Source of the DNA: Leptospiraceae bacterium
GTDB taxonomy: Bacteria > Spirochaetota > Leptospiria > Leptospirales > Leptonemataceae
Assembly (NCBI GenBank): GCA_026418015.1
Contig: JAOACE010000019.1
Coordinates: 1-42,989, forward strand
Length of the DNA stretch: 42,989 bases
Direction of reading: 5' to 3'
Made by a program: the position numbers and the translations under genes. Each line of letters starts with the position of its first letter. The first letter of the stretch is position 1. Below the pieces are notes generated by a model. It was given only the letters and a program-made list of their open reading frames with translations, was not told the DNA's origin and searched no databases. Positions 42,597-42,989 of the stretch are shown here, piece after piece.

Positions 42597-42989
42597 TTAT
42601 CTACCTATGGAGTAATATTCAAAACCCATTTGGACTAATCGATTCTTATCATATATATTTCTACCATCGATGATAATGGGGAGTCGCATCTTGCTTTTTA
42701 CTTTGCTTAAATCGATGTGAATAAACTCATCCCATTCTGTTAAGATCAACAACGCATCCGCATTTTCTACTGCGGAATAGGGATCATTTGTATAATGAAT
42801 GTTTTCTTTTTCTGGAAAGATGCTTTTAAAATTATCCATTGCTTTGGGATCGTACAAAAACAAATTGGCTTTTAAGCGGTCTAATTCTTTTATAACATCA
42901 ATGGAAGGTGCTTCTCGGATATCATCGGTATTGGGCTTAAAAGCTAGTCCCCATACAGCAATATTTTTTTCTTTGCTGATCCATAAAAC
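42597..42989 (-). CDS. ugd: UDP-glucose 6-dehydrogenase, C-terminal part (cut by window end)
   Basis: The frame is open to the last base of the window. The visible 130 residues are the C-terminal UDP-binding domain: [26 protein letters not shown] with its Gly-Leu-x-Phe-Lys signature, [37 protein letters not shown] and the end [27 protein letters not shown]. The enzyme oxidises UDP-glucose to UDP-glucuronate with NAD, and the catalytic Cys domain lies outside. The stop is 2 bases before gmd, forming a nucleotide-sugar operon for envelope polysaccharide. Confidence 0.95.
   Translation of the reverse strand, partial: VLWISKEKNIAVWGLAFKPNTDDIREAPSIDVIKELDRLKANLFLYDPKAMDNFKSIFPEKENIHYTNDPYSAVENADALLILTEWDEFIHIDLSKVKSKMRLPIIIDGRNIYDKNRLVQMGFEYYSIGR

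Noticed and set aside
1-42989. Prophage, insertion sequence, toxin-antitoxin, defence system, CRISPR or tRNA genes
   Set aside because: I scanned the protein frames and gaps by eye and found no transposase, integrase, nuclease, Cas-like protein, regular repeat array or cloverleaf sequence.

Overview
The window is an AT-rich chromosomal segment (about 30% G+C by eye) that is almost entirely protein coding. It holds 45 genes or gene fragments on both strands. I saw no rRNA, tRNA, insertion sequence, prophage gene, integrase or CRISPR array, and no gene-free stretch over 300 bases. The longest gap is the 166 bases between 10728 and 10895. The organism looks like an uncultured or little-studied spirochaete of the Leptospira lineage. 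The evidence is a lipoprotein with a leptospira-type DUF1554 domain (15062-15715), a small protein resembling the leptospiral DUF1564 family (10219-10728), loose spirochaetal-style lipoboxes (FSC, WSC, VTC), and an RsbW-like ATPase with extra domains. This placement is inferred from remembered families, not from a search.

Layout. 1-4116: tail of an unknown gene, transketolase, methylglyoxal synthase, a short soluble UDP-sugar 4,6-dehydratase and a Cys-rich lipoprotein. 4118-10112: a GT4 glycosyltransferase facing a plus-strand set made of a LOG-family protein, a 660-aa unknown, an RsbW-like ATPase and a GT8-like glycosyltransferase. 10219-15715: DUF1564-like protein, then minus-strand htpG, a sugar kinase/glycosyltransferase pair joined by an ATGA overlap, and the DUF1554 lipoprotein. 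15821-22438: an LtaS-like membrane phosphotransferase, an unknown helical protein, a Nudix hydrolase and a secreted esterase-like hydrolase, then (minus) an ArsC/Spx-like protein and (plus) Ppx/GppA with a C-terminal HD region. 22449-30458: a ten-gene minus-strand run: two unknown proteins, bactofilin, pdxA, a membrane protein, dapA, dapB, cdaA, cdaR and acpS. 30516-36808: a lytic transglycosylase, an MBOAT acyltransferase, a DUF2505-like protein, argB, apt and a small secreted protein. 36776-42989: an M3 oligopeptidase, a YhhN protein, a DUF4399 lipoprotein, pyruvate kinase, gmd and the C-terminal part of UDP-glucose 6-dehydrogenase.

How the genes fit together. The main theme is building the cell envelope. 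Nucleotide-sugar enzymes (4,6-dehydratase, Gmd, Ugd) and three glycosyltransferases suit O-antigen or exopolysaccharide synthesis. DapA/DapB, the lytic transglycosylase and bactofilin act on peptidoglycan and cell shape. CdaA/CdaR make and regulate c-di-AMP, which in other bacteria links wall synthesis to osmotic state. The most distinctive regulatory signal is a CIRCE-geometry inverted repeat (12801-12827) that overlaps a good promoter in front of htpG and points to HrcA control. The most unusual sequence event is a 31-bp direct duplication (17881-17911 and 17948-17978) that copied a ribosome binding site and start codon and left a 12-codon mini-ORF just ahead of the true start.
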